Shown in pieces: positions 1 through 9,419 of a DNA stretch of 64,000 nt. The position numbers were made by a program, and so were the translations under genes. Below the pieces are notes generated by a model. That model worked only from the letters and a program-made list of their open reading frames with translations. It made no database searches and was not told where the DNA came from. Each line of letters starts with the position of its first letter. Position 1 is the first letter of the stretch. This DNA comes from Cantharellus purpuraceus (lineage: Eukaryota > Basidiomycota > Agaricomycetes > Cantharellales > Hydnaceae): contig JALBUN010000020.1 of NCBI GenBank assembly GCA_025174535.1, forward strand, positions 310,001 to 374,000, read 5' to 3'.

Positions 1-2
1 CT

Positions 3-3000
3 CCTGGTAGGCATGGAGGCTCAGGTCCTCCTGATGGAGGTGATGGTGGAGGTTACGGTCATAGTCCAGACTGGGGGGATCTTGATCAGAGAAACCCTAA
101 TCTCAGATTAGACACTCCAGTAACTCAGAGCAAGCTAGAAGCTTACTTTGATAACAAGTTGCGTCAGGACTTAGTCCCTGAATGGGATGGAAACCCTGAC
201 AATCTGGCTCAATGGATATTGAAAGTAAATCATTTGGCTCAGCGATCTCCTACGGTCTTCAAGCAATTGGGACAAATAATCCCTTTGCAGTTGCGTAAAG
301 GAGCAGAGCGGTGGTTTTTCTCTTTACCATTATCCTACCGCCAAGAAGCAACTGAGGACTGGAAGTCCATCAGAGAAGTCATTGGTTCATACTATATGAA
401 CAGAGCCTGGTTGGATAGGCAGAAAGCTAGAGCAACTCATGCTACTTTCAGAGAACCTGGCTTTACTAATGAGACTCCTAGTGAGTATTACGTTAGAAAG
501 TCAGAGCTATTGAGACTGGTCAGCAAGCTGTCAGACTCAGAGCTTATATTGGAAATCATGAATGGTGCACCACCTTACTGGCATACAGTCATTGATGCTC
601 ACAGGTGTTCATCTGCAGTGGAATTCCAAACTGCTATCAAGTATCACGAGGAATCATTGTCGCATGCTCCTTTCTCTTCAGGAGACAACCTGGAAAGACG
701 TATTAGAAATTTGGAAAATTCTTTGCATCAACCCAAACCTAGGTTTGACTCAAACAGATCTTTTAGAGATGCTAGAGCTCATCTGGTTGGATGGTCATCC
801 AAATTGAATCCTCCAAAATTCCCTCGGGATGATTCTAATGTGTCTAAAAATTCCACACCTGAATCCAAAGGAGCTAGACCCTGCAGGCATTGTGGCAGTA
901 ACAAGCATTGGGATAATGAGTGCAAACATGCCAGTTCAGCATCTCGCTCTGCCCATACACGTTACACAGTTTCTAATGAAGAAGCTAATGCAGACCTTGC
1001 CTATGAGGATATGTACCTTGAATCACTTCATGAATCAGAAGTAGATTCAAATTCAGACAATGCTCATGTTAATAATGTTGCAACTGAGAATATTCCTGAA
1101 GAACCTTCTTTGGATCAACAGGAATCTGCTCAGGATACAGAAGCACATTGTCAACTTGCCAAACCAGCCATGAGCTTGCTGGAAAGTATGTCCCGACTGG
1201 GGGGATCCATACCTAATAGAGAAGAATCTTCTGAGCCTTTGTCTCTGGAAAAATCTTTTTCTGAGACGTTCACTCCTAAATCTCGTCAAGAGAGGAGAAG
1301 GTTAATGAAAGATTCCAAACATGTAGCTGCTTTCCTAAGGAATTCTAAGCTTACTAGTTGGGCTCCAAACTCTTTGATTAAACTCAAGCGTTTCATGTCC
1401 AGACCAGCTGGCTGTGCTTTCCTCGGATCTTCTGCAACCACTACAAATGTTTGGCTGGGAGAATATGGAAAGAATCAAACTACCCTTGTAGCTGATTCTG
1501 GTCCAGACATAACCCTTATCTCTCAGAAAGCTCTCTGCTCTATGGAGAATCCTCCTAAAATCAAAACAGGTCAGAAAATTAACTTGATACAAGTTACTGG
1601 CACATCCAAAATTTCTGGATACGTTACAATACCCATTTACTTTGACTCTGACTCTGGACCAGTCCAAATTGAAGTTGAAGCTTATGTGGTCAAAGGCATG
1701 ACTACCCCTGTCATTCTTGGGAATGATTTTGCTGATCAGTACTCAATCTCGCTTTTAAGAGAAGGCTCAGATAGCCATCTTATGTTTGGTAATACTGGAC
1801 GGAAAGCTAAAATTGAGAACTCAGTGAGCTCACCCTTATTGGATGAGAATGGTCACACCTTTAAAATAAGAGCCCTACCCAACCTTGCATCTCTGACTGC
1901 AAAGTTCAAGGCTCATAGACGTATTAAGAAATCTCGAAAACGGATTAGAGCATGCATTTTGGATTCAAGTGTCAGGGCCTTACATCCCGTCACAATTCTG
2001 CCTGAAACTGCTTCTCTAATTCCAGCTTCTATCTATTTCCCTGGGAATAGTAATGAAGTTTATGTGGAAAAAGTGCTTCACTCCAATCACGGGCCTGAAG
2101 ATTTCTATGGCATTTCAGATGCAATTGTATCTCGGAATAACCCGTGCTTACATGTTAGCAATTTTTCATCACAACCAGTTACTATACATCAAGGACAACT
2201 TCTGGGTCATGCTAGGAATCCTTCCAATTGGCTGGATCGGACTTCTAATTTGAATCAGAGTCAATTAGAGACTAGACTCTCTCATGCCAGACTTATAAAA
2301 GCTCTTGCTCAACAGAACTTTGAGTCTGGTACAATACCTACTGTTGCCTCTCTTGAATCAGATGGAGAGGTGGTACAAGGAGGACCTAAGGCTCAGGAGA
2401 CTCCTCCTGAGGATGTTCCTGAAAACCAACTGTTGGATGAAATTGACTTCTCGCCAGAGCTCAATGAGTTCAATAGGAAGGCTCTCCAAAACACAGTTTT
2501 GGCGCATAGAGACGCATTTGGTCTTGATGGCAGACTTGGCAATTACGATGCAAGAGTTGAAATCAATCTCAGGCCTGAGGCCAAAGAAATTTCACTACCT
2601 CCTTATAATGCCTCACCTGCCAAAAGGGAAGTCATTGACAAGCAAATGGATGCTTGGCTCAGTCTTGGAGTCATTGAACCATCCAAAAGTCCTTGGGGTT
2701 TCCCAGCACTTATAGCCTATCGTAATGGGAAACCGAGAATGTGTATAGACTATAGGAAACTCAATGAGATTGCTGTCCCAGATGAATTTCCTTTGCCAAG
2801 ACAAGATTCCATTTTGCAGGCACTTATGGGATCTCGTTGGTTATCCACTTTGGATGCATTAGCGGGTTTCACACAGCTGCAAATGTCAGACAGTGCCAAA
2901 GAAAAAACTGCATTCAGAACTCATAGAGGACTGTATCAGTTCAAACGGATGCCTTTTGGGTATCGGAATGGGCCTGCAGTCTTTCAAAGAGTAATGCAAG

Positions 3001-3428
3001 GTGTCCTAGCACCTTTTCTATGGGTATTTGCCCTGGTCTATATAGATGATATTGTCATATATTCCAAGACGTTCAAAGAACACTTAGTACATCTGGACAA
3101 AGTGTTCGGAGCTATAGAAAAGTCAGGAATCACCTTATCTCCTGCCAAGTGCCATTTGGCCTACCAGTCTTTGCTACTGTTGGGACAGAAGGTATCACGG
3201 TTGGGTCTATCAACTCACAAGGAGAAGATAGATGCTATACTAGAATTGGCAGAGCCAAAGAATGTGCATGACCTACAAATCTTCCTCGGAATGGTGGTAT
3301 ACTTTTCTTCATATATACCATTCTATGCATGGATTGTAGCCCCTTTGTTTGAATTGCTCAAAAGAATTCAACTTGGGAATGGGGCATTATTCAACAGGAA
3401 GCCTTTGATTTGGCTAAGAATGCCCTAG
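3..3428 (+). CDS. Gag-protease-reverse transcriptase polyprotein (partial 5')
   Basis: The frame is open from the first bases of the window, so the true start is upstream; no ATG was chosen. It starts with a Gly/Pro-rich linker, followed by a retrotransposon gag region. A CCHC zinc knuckle C-x2-C-x4-H-x4-C lies at about 882-923 (CRHCGSNKHWDNEC). The aspartic protease site ADSGPD is near 1,490. Reverse transcriptase follows with LSTLDALAGF and the catalytic YIDDIV at about 3,041-3,058. The product would make the virus-like particle core, cut the polyprotein and copy the RNA. The ORF stops at 3,428, in the RT-RNase H connection, because the downstream coding continues one frame back. A deletion of one A in the run at 3,360-3,363 explains this best. 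Apart from that the frame has no stops over 3.4 kb. Confidence 0.9.
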   Translation, partial: PGRHGGSGPPDGGDGGGYGHSPDWGDLDQRNPNLRLDTPVTQSKLEAYFDNKLRQDLVPEWDGNPDNLAQWILKVNHLAQRSPTVFKQLGQIIPLQLRKGAERWFFSLPLSYRQEATEDWKSIREVIGSYYMNRAWLDRQKARATHATFREPGFTNETPSEYYVRKSELLRLVSKLSDSELILEIMNGAPPYWHTVIDAHRCSSAVEFQTAIKYHEESLSHAPFSSGDNLERRIRNLENSLHQPKPRFDSNRSFRDARAHLVGWSSKLNPPKFPRDDSNVSKNSTPESKGARPCRHCGSNKHWDNECKHASSASRSAHTRYTVSNEEANADLAYEDMYLESLHESEVDSNSDNAHVNNVATENIPEEPSLDQQESAQDTEAHCQLAKPAMSLLESMSRLGGSIPNREESSEPLSLEKSFSETFTPKSRQERRRLMKDSKHVAAFLRNSKLTSWAPNSLIKLKRFMSRPAGCAFLGSSATTTNVWLGEYGKNQTTLVADSGPDITLISQKALCSMENPPKIKTGQKINLIQVTGTSKISGYVTIPIYFDSDSGPVQIEVEAYVVKGMTTPVILGNDFADQYSISLLREGSDSHLMFGNTGRKAKIENSVSSPLLDENGHTFKIRALPNLASLTAKFKAHRRIKKSRKRIRACILDSSVRALHPVTILPETASLIPASIYFPGNSNEVYVEKVLHSNHGPEDFYGISDAIVSRNNPCLHVSNFSSQPVTIHQGQLLGHARNPSNWLDRTSNLNQSQLETRLSHARLIKALAQQNFESGTIPTVASLESDGEVVQGGPKAQETPPEDVPENQLLDEIDFSPELNEFNRKALQNTVLAHRDAFGLDGRLGNYDARVEINLRPEAKEISLPPYNASPAKREVIDKQMDAWLSLGVIEPSKSPWGFPALIAYRNGKPRMCIDYRKLNEIAVPDEFPLPRQDSILQALMGSRWLSTLDALAGFTQLQMSDSAKEKTAFRTHRGLYQFKRMPFGYRNGPAVFQRVMQGVLAPFLWVFALVYIDDIVIYSKTFKEHLVHLDKVFGAIEKSGITLSPAKCHLAYQSLLLLGQKVSRLGLSTHKEKIDAILELAEPKNVHDLQIFLGMVVYFSSYIPFYAWIVAPLFELLKRIQLGNGALFNRKPLIWLRMP

Positions 3429-5863
3429 TCAGTGCACCAGTTAGGGCATATGCCATTCCTGGTCTTGGATACAGAGTCTACTCTGATGCATGTGATGTTG
3501 GAATTGCCGCTATACTTCAGCAGATCCAACCTCTCAAAATCAGAGATCTCAAGGGTACCAAAGGGTATGAGAAACTCAAATCAGCATATGACAAAGGATT
3601 ACCTGTACCCCAAATGGTGATTCCCGTGTCAAAGGAGGAAACTCTCCCTAAGCCAGGTACTTGGGATAAAGACTTTGAAAACACTACGGTTTCAGTAGAA
3701 CGAGTCATTGCTTACTGGTCTCGTACCTTGAAACCAGCTGAAAGAAATTACTCTCCTACGGAAAGAGAGGCGCTTGCGTTACGAGATGGTCTTATCAAAT
3801 TTCAACCCTACATTGAAGGGGAGAAAGTAGTAGCAATTACAGACCATGCAGCCCTTATCTGGAGTCAGACCTACCAAAATGTTAATAGGCGGTTATTAAC
3901 TTGGGGAACAGTATTTGCTGCATACCCTGAATTAAAGATCGTACACAGAGCAGGATGGGTTCACTCCAATGTAGATCCTATCTCTAGACTCAGGAGAAAT
4001 GTTCCATACCAAGATGGGCCTTCTTCTGATGACACCATTCCTACTATCCTGGATTCAGAACAGGATCCACTTGCAGATTTTTATTCTGACATCTCTCCCC
4101 AATTTGAAGCCAGGACTTTAATGTTAATGGCTGCGTATGAAGAAGAGAACCAGAGAATTCTGCAGAAAGTGTATTCTTCCTCCATCCAAGCTAATACCAG
4201 CCTTGAAGAAGACTTCACCATTCCATATGTAACAGCCAAAAGCTATAATCTAGTCTCTAGCCTTGCTCAGGAGGAGATTCAGAAAATAGTTGATGCGTAT
4301 GCCAAAGATCCTTACTTCAAAAGGGTCAGATCTGAATTACGACAGGAGTCTAATTGGATCAGCCCAAAGCATCCTCTCTTTTTTGAAAATGAGGACGGAT
4401 TGCTTTACTTTGAAGATTGGAATGGAAATTACAGGCTGTGTGTACCCAAGGATGAGCAAGCTAATCTTCTAAGTGAAATTCATGATGAAATCACTGAAGG
4501 AGCTCATGCGGGTTATCACAAAACGTACAACAAGCTGGCTTCTACTTTCTATTGGCCTAGAATGAGTAGAGATGTCAAAAAGTTTGTCGTGAGCTGTGAC
4601 ATTTGCCAGAAAGCCAAACCTAGGCGACACGCACCCATTGGATTATTACAGCCCATTCCTATTCCAGAAAATCCATTTGAAGTCGTAACCATGGATTTCA
4701 TCACGGAATTGCCCGAGAGCAATGGGTATGATTCCATCCTGGTAATAGTGGATAAACTCACAAAATATGGAATCTTTATCCCTACTCAAGGTACCATTAA
4801 TGAGGAGGGTACAGCTTGGTTATTTTTTGAACATGTACTGTCCAAATATGGAATCCCTAAGCAAATTATATCCGATAGGGATTCTAGATGGACTAGCACT
4901 TTTTGGAAAGAGTTATGCAAACAGCTAAACATGAAAAGAGCCTTAACTACTGCCTATCATCCTCAAGCTGATGGGCAGACAGAGATTTTGAATCAGACGC
5001 TGGAAACCGCGCTGCGCTCTTATGTAAGCCCCACGCGCGACGACTGGGCGGCTCTCACCACTCCTTTCGCGTTCTCTTACAACAACACTCCCCACCTGGC
5101 TACTGGTCTAGCCCCCGCACTTCTACTCTACGGTTATCATCCACGCACATCATCTTCTTACCTACACCCTGCCCCTGACGGTGTAGCGCGACCGCGATCA
5201 ACAAATCCAGCCGAGTTTGCTGCCAAACTTCCCGATCGCGCTAGAACGGCCCCACTTGCTCCTGAGGTCGAAAGCACGAAAGCCGCTGACTTTCTAGAGG
5301 AGTTTAAGGCTTACCGATCGCGAGCCAGGCAATCCCTGCAGTTTGCGCAGATTGCTCAGCAACGTAGCTACAACGCCGGACGCCTGGCCACGGAGTTCGA
5401 AGCTGGCGACCTCGTCCTCCTTAACCCCCACTCTCTTGACCTTCTACGCTCTGAACCGGGCCGAGGTAAGAAACTAAACATGAAGTATGATGGACCCTTT
5501 GAAATTCTGCAGAAACTAGGACCAGCTACGTACCGGCTGCGTCTGCCCACATCCTATGGCATCCACCCAGTCCTCAATATTGCCCATCTCGAGCCCTATT
5601 CCTCCTCCCACCCTCATTTTGGAAAGCGGCCCACTAGGTCCCTCGATCGCGCTAGCTTCAGCGAATTGCCGGAATTTGAGGTCGAATCTATCATCGGTGA
5701 GCGCTGGCGCAAGGCCCGGAACGGACGTCGAGTTCAAGAGCTACTCACGCGTTTCCTTGGCTACGATGCGAGCTACGATGAATGGCTCCCTCGTCGCTAC
5801 CTTTGCAATGCCCCCGATCTGTTGCATACTTGGGACCGGCGTGACCGAAGCAAGTCTCACTAA
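3410..5863 (+). CDS. RNase H-integrase-chromodomain part of pol
   Basis: This continues Gypsy-1 pol in the -1 frame relative to 3-3428; the first triplet is TTG, so it is not an independent start. In order: RNase H (VYSDACDVGIAAILQQ near 3,470), the integrase zinc-binding region (two His then C-x2-C in SCDICQKAK near 4,600), and the integrase core with D in TMDFITELP (4,690), D in ISDRDSRW (4,870) and E in ADGQTEILNQ (4,985). A C-terminal chromodomain-like segment ends in DASYDEWLPRRYL near 5,790. The integrase would insert the cDNA, and the chromodomain would bias targeting to modified chromatin. From about 4,990 onward the DNA becomes CpG-rich while the upstream part is CpG-poor, within one reading frame. 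Confidence 0.9.
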   Translation: MAKNALVSAPVRAYAIPGLGYRVYSDACDVGIAAILQQIQPLKIRDLKGTKGYEKLKSAYDKGLPVPQMVIPVSKEETLPKPGTWDKDFENTTVSVERVIAYWSRTLKPAERNYSPTEREALALRDGLIKFQPYIEGEKVVAITDHAALIWSQTYQNVNRRLLTWGTVFAAYPELKIVHRAGWVHSNVDPISRLRRNVPYQDGPSSDDTIPTILDSEQDPLADFYSDISPQFEARTLMLMAAYEEENQRILQKVYSSSIQANTSLEEDFTIPYVTAKSYNLVSSLAQEEIQKIVDAYAKDPYFKRVRSELRQESNWISPKHPLFFENEDGLLYFEDWNGNYRLCVPKDEQANLLSEIHDEITEGAHAGYHKTYNKLASTFYWPRMSRDVKKFVVSCDICQKAKPRRHAPIGLLQPIPIPENPFEVVTMDFITELPESNGYDSILVIVDKLTKYGIFIPTQGTINEEGTAWLFFEHVLSKYGIPKQIISDRDSRWTSTFWKELCKQLNMKRALTTAYHPQADGQTEILNQTLETALRSYVSPTRDDWAALTTPFAFSYNNTPHLATGLAPALLLYGYHPRTSSSYLHPAPDGVARPRSTNPAEFAAKLPDRARTAPLAPEVESTKAADFLEEFKAYRSRARQSLQFAQIAQQRSYNAGRLATEFEAGDLVLLNPHSLDLLRSEPGRGKKLNMKYDGPFEILQKLGPATYRLRLPTSYGIHPVLNIAHLEPYSSSHPHFGKRPTRSLDRASFSELPEFEVESIIGERWRKARNGRRVQELLTRFLGYDASYDEWLPRRYLCNAPDLLHTWDRRDRSKSH

Positions 5864-6039
5864 GAAGTCTTCCCCTCTCACTCTACTCTATCGGCTCATT
5901 CTTCCACCATTTTCCAGCTTGTTCTATGCATGTATGCCCCCTTATTTTAAAAACCAATGCGACTCTCTATCTTGACATCTCACTCCCACCTTGAAAGAGC
6001 TCTTAGAAAACTATTGATTGTTCTATATATCATTTCGCT

Positions 6040-6558
6040 ATGGCCGTCTATCCACAAATCTCCTCCCTCCAGTTTTCCTTGCGTAAGGAAGGAGATTCTT
6101 TCATTCAGGAGCCGGTCTCCATCCCCAACTACGGGTATCAATACACGTCCGATTTCGACTATTATAAACCAAACCGGTTCGACTTTATCTATCTCAATGA
6201 CCCTGCTGACGATTATGGCATTCTACGCAGTGAGCTAGCCAGTTGTTTCTGGGAATCACTCCGGATGAAAGGGCGATACATTCTATCAGCAGCCCATCGC
6301 TGGAACAGCGAAACGGCTCTCGAACCCCTTCCCCTCTACGTTCCATCGGAGAAGTTGCACGAGATAAACATGATTCCACCCCCTTTCCCTTCCATGCATC
6401 AGCTCTCCTACAACCTTCTACTTCTCCCTGAAAGGACTGGCATAATCCGCGGCTGGATCGAAGACTGGCAGAACCAGTCCCGTCGCTTGTCCGCTTGGCC
6501 AAATACAATTCCTCTTTGGTGCCCGATTGCACTTGGAGGTGGCCTCCTTCACCTCTAG
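6040..6558 (+). CDS. Gypsy-1 third ORF, first half, function unknown
   Basis: A 172-residue ORF with an ATG at 6,040, lying 177 nt after the pol stop and before the purine tract, on the same strand as pol. I recognise no domain. It is rich in Tyr, Pro and Trp and has no clear signal peptide or membrane segment. It overlaps the next ORF by 64 nt in a different frame (a -1 shift), so the two probably derive from one longer ORF broken by an indel near 6,500. Base composition is CpG-rich like the 3' end of pol. A third ORF in this place could be an accessory or envelope-like gene, but nothing in the sequence supports an envelope. Confidence 0.55.
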   Translation: MAVYPQISSLQFSLRKEGDSFIQEPVSIPNYGYQYTSDFDYYKPNRFDFIYLNDPADDYGILRSELASCFWESLRMKGRYILSAAHRWNSETALEPLPLYVPSEKLHEINMIPPPFPSMHQLSYNLLLLPERTGIIRGWIEDWQNQSRRLSAWPNTIPLWCPIALGGGLLHL

Positions 6559-7040
6559 GTGACGACTACAATTCTGATTCCGGCTCTCCTTCTTTCCATA
6601 CAGAGGATGACTCCAGGTCATCCGAGCTTTCCAGCACTCTCCTCCCCATCGCTCACTCTTTTCAAATTCACTCCGACTGCGAGTCTACCAAAAGACCGCG
6701 CAGCTCTTCTCCTGTTGAACCAGACCGAGACGGCGAGGAAGCCGATAAGAAACAGTTGGTGTTGTGGAAACCGACAGTGAGACAGCTCCTTGATATGCAC
6801 CGAGCACTCGCTTGCGGATATGTTGATTCCTATCACCCGGAGACTGTTCATGTCTTCACTCCTCCTAACACGCCTACCCCTTCCATACATGTATCTAACT
6901 CTTCCTCCACCTGTGACCCGCATGTCAAAAAGGCCTACCCTTCCTTCCTTCCTCTGCCCCTCAACCTGCATATTGTAGACCCATATGCGGCTAGTAACTC
7001 AGGTGGTGCTGATGAGGCTGGAATAGTAGGAGAGGAGTGA
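6495..7040 (+). CDS. Gypsy-1 third ORF, second half, function unknown
   Basis: A 181-residue ORF in the -1 frame of the preceding ORF, starting with an ATG inside it. It is low in complexity: Ser/Pro-rich with acidic patches (EPDRDGEEADKK near 6,720) and a short helical stretch TVRQLLDMHRALACGY near 6,775-6,820. No family is recognised. It ends 22 nt before the purine tract that precedes the 3' LTR. It is most simply the C-terminal part of the ORF beginning at 6,040. Confidence 0.5.
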   Translation: MAKYNSSLVPDCTWRWPPSPLGDDYNSDSGSPSFHTEDDSRSSELSSTLLPIAHSFQIHSDCESTKRPRSSSPVEPDRDGEEADKKQLVLWKPTVRQLLDMHRALACGYVDSYHPETVHVFTPPNTPTPSIHVSNSSSTCDPHVKKAYPSFLPLPLNLHIVDPYAASNSGGADEAGIVGEE

Positions 7041-7061
7041 CTAAAGTCTTGGAGAATATTT

Positions 7062-7075
7062 GAAGGGGGGATGAA
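7062..7075 (+). promoter_or_regulatory. Polypurine tract of Gypsy-1
   Basis: The purine run GAAGGGGGGATGAA sits directly before a TGTATGGG LTR-like start. Retrotransposons of this class prime plus-strand DNA synthesis from such a tract at the 3' LTR boundary. The exact first base of the LTR (7,072 or 7,076) is uncertain. Confidence 0.6.
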
Positions 7076-7361
7076 TGTATGGGAACTGGTTTTCCCTTAA
7101 AAGATCTTATTTAAAGTCCCAAAACTGTACAATTTCACTTGATGGCCTTAAAATATCAGCATATATCTGCTGCTTTCTCTTGATTCAGGGCCATTCAAAT
7201 ATTCTCTATTTTTTCATATTTTTTTTGGGAATTTTCCATGCAGAAATGAGTCTACAAACTTATTGTTCTGCTGGGCGAAGTTTTGGGACCCACATGGACC
7301 CACAAACCTTCGCAGATGTCAGCAGCCTCAAAGTCAGCCGGAGTCACCCGGACAACTGACT

Positions 7362-7700
7362 CATTTTCGATCACATGACTCATTTCAATCTCCGACTCAA
7401 TCTGGTCACCACTGCCAGTAAATGCTCAATATCTTCGCAACCACTGCACCTCCTGACTCCATTTTCAGTGGAGAGTTCAATAGAAGCCATGCCTACCCAT
7501 AGCTGTGCTAATCAGCCTGGGAAACGAAGTATTGACCGAGTTATTTGAGTAATGGTGACTCATGCAATGACTCCTGCCATGACTCATGCTATGACTCCTT
7601 CCATGACTCATACCATGACTCCTGTGATTACTCATACTATGACTCCTGCTCTGAGTCACACTATGACTCCATCCATGACTCATGCCATGAGTCAGAGCAA
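7362..7700 (+). promoter_or_regulatory. Array of TGACTCA (Gcn4/AP-1-type) motifs in LTR-C
   Basis: Eight exact TGACTCA or TGAGTCA heptamers occur in about 340 bp, with near-matches (TGACTCC, TTACTCA) between them as a degenerate repeat of roughly 10-20 bp. This heptamer is the binding site of fungal bZIP factors such as Gcn4. The array lies about 130-460 bp upstream of TATAAAAG, as an enhancer would. Binding is inferred from the motif alone. Confidence 0.5.
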
Positions 7701-7825
7701 ATCCAAGCAGCTCATTGGCTAGGAAACTTCCACCCCCTTCTCACATATTCCACTAGCTTCCAGTAGTTTCCATCTATTAATAGGTAGAAGTTTCCAGTAG
7801 TATTAGTCAGCTCCTGTAAATACAA

Positions 7826-7833
7826 TATAAAAG
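7826..7833 (+). promoter_or_regulatory. TATA box of LTR-C
   Basis: TATAAAAG downstream of the TGACTCA array and about 700 bp before the LTR end. It is placed correctly for a U3 promoter driving Gypsy-1 RNA. The copy at 44,756-45,463 has lost this motif (AATAAGGAGG). Confidence 0.55.
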
Positions 7834-8569
7834 GAGCCCATTCTGCCTCTGAAATAAATAACCATTTCTACCCCATCATTTGCACATCAGTGTGACTAGA
7901 GTGACATACAGTGTCATCCTCTATATCTCAGTAACTGTTGATTGTCCAGTTCAAGGGTCGCTTACAGTTGTGTAACTGTATTCGATTGCACTCAATGTAG
8001 TGATTGTCCTGCTTTGGGCGTGAGTGTAGTATCTACCTCGCGTGACTACGAATCTACAGGGTGAGATTGTCTGTCGATAGTCCTGCCATTAGTGCTCTTG
8101 TTTAAGTTACTAGTGTGTACTGCCTTTGCAGAGCATTAGAATCTTGAACTCGTGTGAAGCAGTTGCTAGACTACTTCACACATCGCTGTTACCCGCTTCA
8201 GAGTGTCACTGGTTGGACGGTCGGATTCATCCACCTACTTCCTCTAGCCTCTAAGTGCATTCCCCTCTTTTTGGAATATCTGGACCCCTAAGCGTCCGTG
8301 AACTCTAGACTCTGGAAGTCTTATTCATTCCCTACTGCTAAGAAACGTATTACCTTCCTGCGTATCGTCTGCATTGACCATTACAACGGATTGTAACCAA
8401 AGTACAAACGTTAAATCGTTTCTGGAGTTGTGCTGCAGTAGGATTTGATATTCTTCTCAGCTGTTCATTCACGGAATTGTGGTGATTTAGAGTTTGCCCT
8501 AACACCATAATTTTGCGGGTTCCAAAACATATCTGCTGATGACTACTTTCTCCCCATTGCATTTTTCAC

Positions 8570-9325
8570 ATGGAGTCTCATAAGTCCCCTACCAATGCTT
8601 TGGATGTTTCTACTCCTTCCACTGACTGTGCACACTTCCCCGCTAATGCAGGCTCTTTTTCCAATGCTGGCAATAGTACTCTGGCTCATAATGGGGCCAA
8701 TACTGGCAATAATACTCATGGTGGTCCTCACTCTAGCAATGGTGCTGACACTGGCAATGGAGCCATTATTAGAAATGCAGCTGTTGAAAACCAGCATATC
8801 TTTACCTGTCCCACTGAAATATCCTTACCTTCTTCTCTTGTGAACTCACACTTTGCTTGTTTACCTCCTGTGGCTATTGAACAGGCCCTTTGTCACTTTT
8901 TAAATCATAATCCCTCTGTTTCTCTTCTTTGTAGCCTACTCAAATGCCATACCAGTATACATTGCAACACCCCATTGACTTGTATGTCAAAACATAACTT
9001 ACCGCTTCTGTTTCAAGACCATTTCTGTGTGCCAACATGTCTTATTACAGTTGCTGACTGTTTTGCAGCTGGTATTCATGTTCAACAATCACATAATACT
9101 TCTCATGTTTATACTGCTTATATACTTCTCACATATTTCTACACAATGATATCCCAGTGCCTTCTTCATCTCCTGATTTTACCCATGATGTGGGTAACAA
9201 GTTCCAGTCCCCACAGCAAGAATCCCATTGTGTGCAATCAAAGTAGCCTCAGGCCAACACTCTTCAACCTGGGGATTTTATACATGATAGTGAACATTCA
9301 CCTAAGAGAAGGCATCTACAGGTAA
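8570..9325 (+). pseudogene. N-terminal part of a Helitron-like ORF
   Basis: A 251-residue ORF with an ATG at 8,570. The N-terminal half is Asn/Gly/Ser-rich low complexity and the second half is Cys/His-rich. I recognise no domain in it directly. It is assigned to the Helitron-like unit only because it lies immediately upstream, on the same strand, of the DUF6570-like ORF at 9,420. Gypsy-1's LTR ends at 8,529, so this sequence is probably the target into which Gypsy-1 inserted. Confidence 0.35.
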
Positions 9326-9419
9326 TTATAAATGGCCACATCAAATACCTGCTTCCCTTAAAAAGCAAATAATTCATGAGTTCCAATAATCTACTTCTGC
9401 TTCTGCTTTTGCATCAGCC

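Larger units (their letters stand above)
1..8529 (+). mobile_element. Gypsy-1, Ty3/gypsy chromovirus, 5' end cut by window edge
   Basis: LTR retrotransposon in sense orientation. Order seen: gag with zinc knuckle, aspartic protease, reverse transcriptase, RNase H, integrase, chromodomain-like tail, a third ORF, a purine tract, then a long terminal repeat ending ..TTCCAAAACA. The order RT-RNase H-integrase is that of Ty3/gypsy. Coding frames are long and open with only one break in pol (near 3,370) and one in ORF3, so this is the youngest-looking element here. The 5' LTR lies outside the window. Assigning the 7076-8529 LTR to this element is an inference from its position just after the purine tract. 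Confidence 0.85.
7076..8529 (+). repeat. LTR-C, 3' LTR of Gypsy-1 (copy C1)
   Basis: The right end (..GGTTCCAAAACA) is shared by three copies in this window with three different flanks (8529, 54983 and, inverted, 15529), which fixes it as a true terminus ending in CA. The left end is inferred from the purine tract. It contains an array of TGACTCA motifs (7,362-7,700) and TATAAAAG at 7,826-7,833. Small ORFs in the array are repeats, not genes. Homology to the other copies begins at about 7,214, because those copies are truncated at the 5' side. Confidence 0.7.

Noticed and set aside
3345..3428. Programmed -1 frameshift between RT and RNase H
   Set aside because: No slippery heptamer allows re-pairing, and the linker is an unusual place for recoding; loss of one A explains it.
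7477..7766. ORFs of HDSCYDS-type or SHGRSHS-type repeats
   Set aside because: They are read from the TGACTCA-rich LTR repeat and are not conserved in other LTR-C copies.
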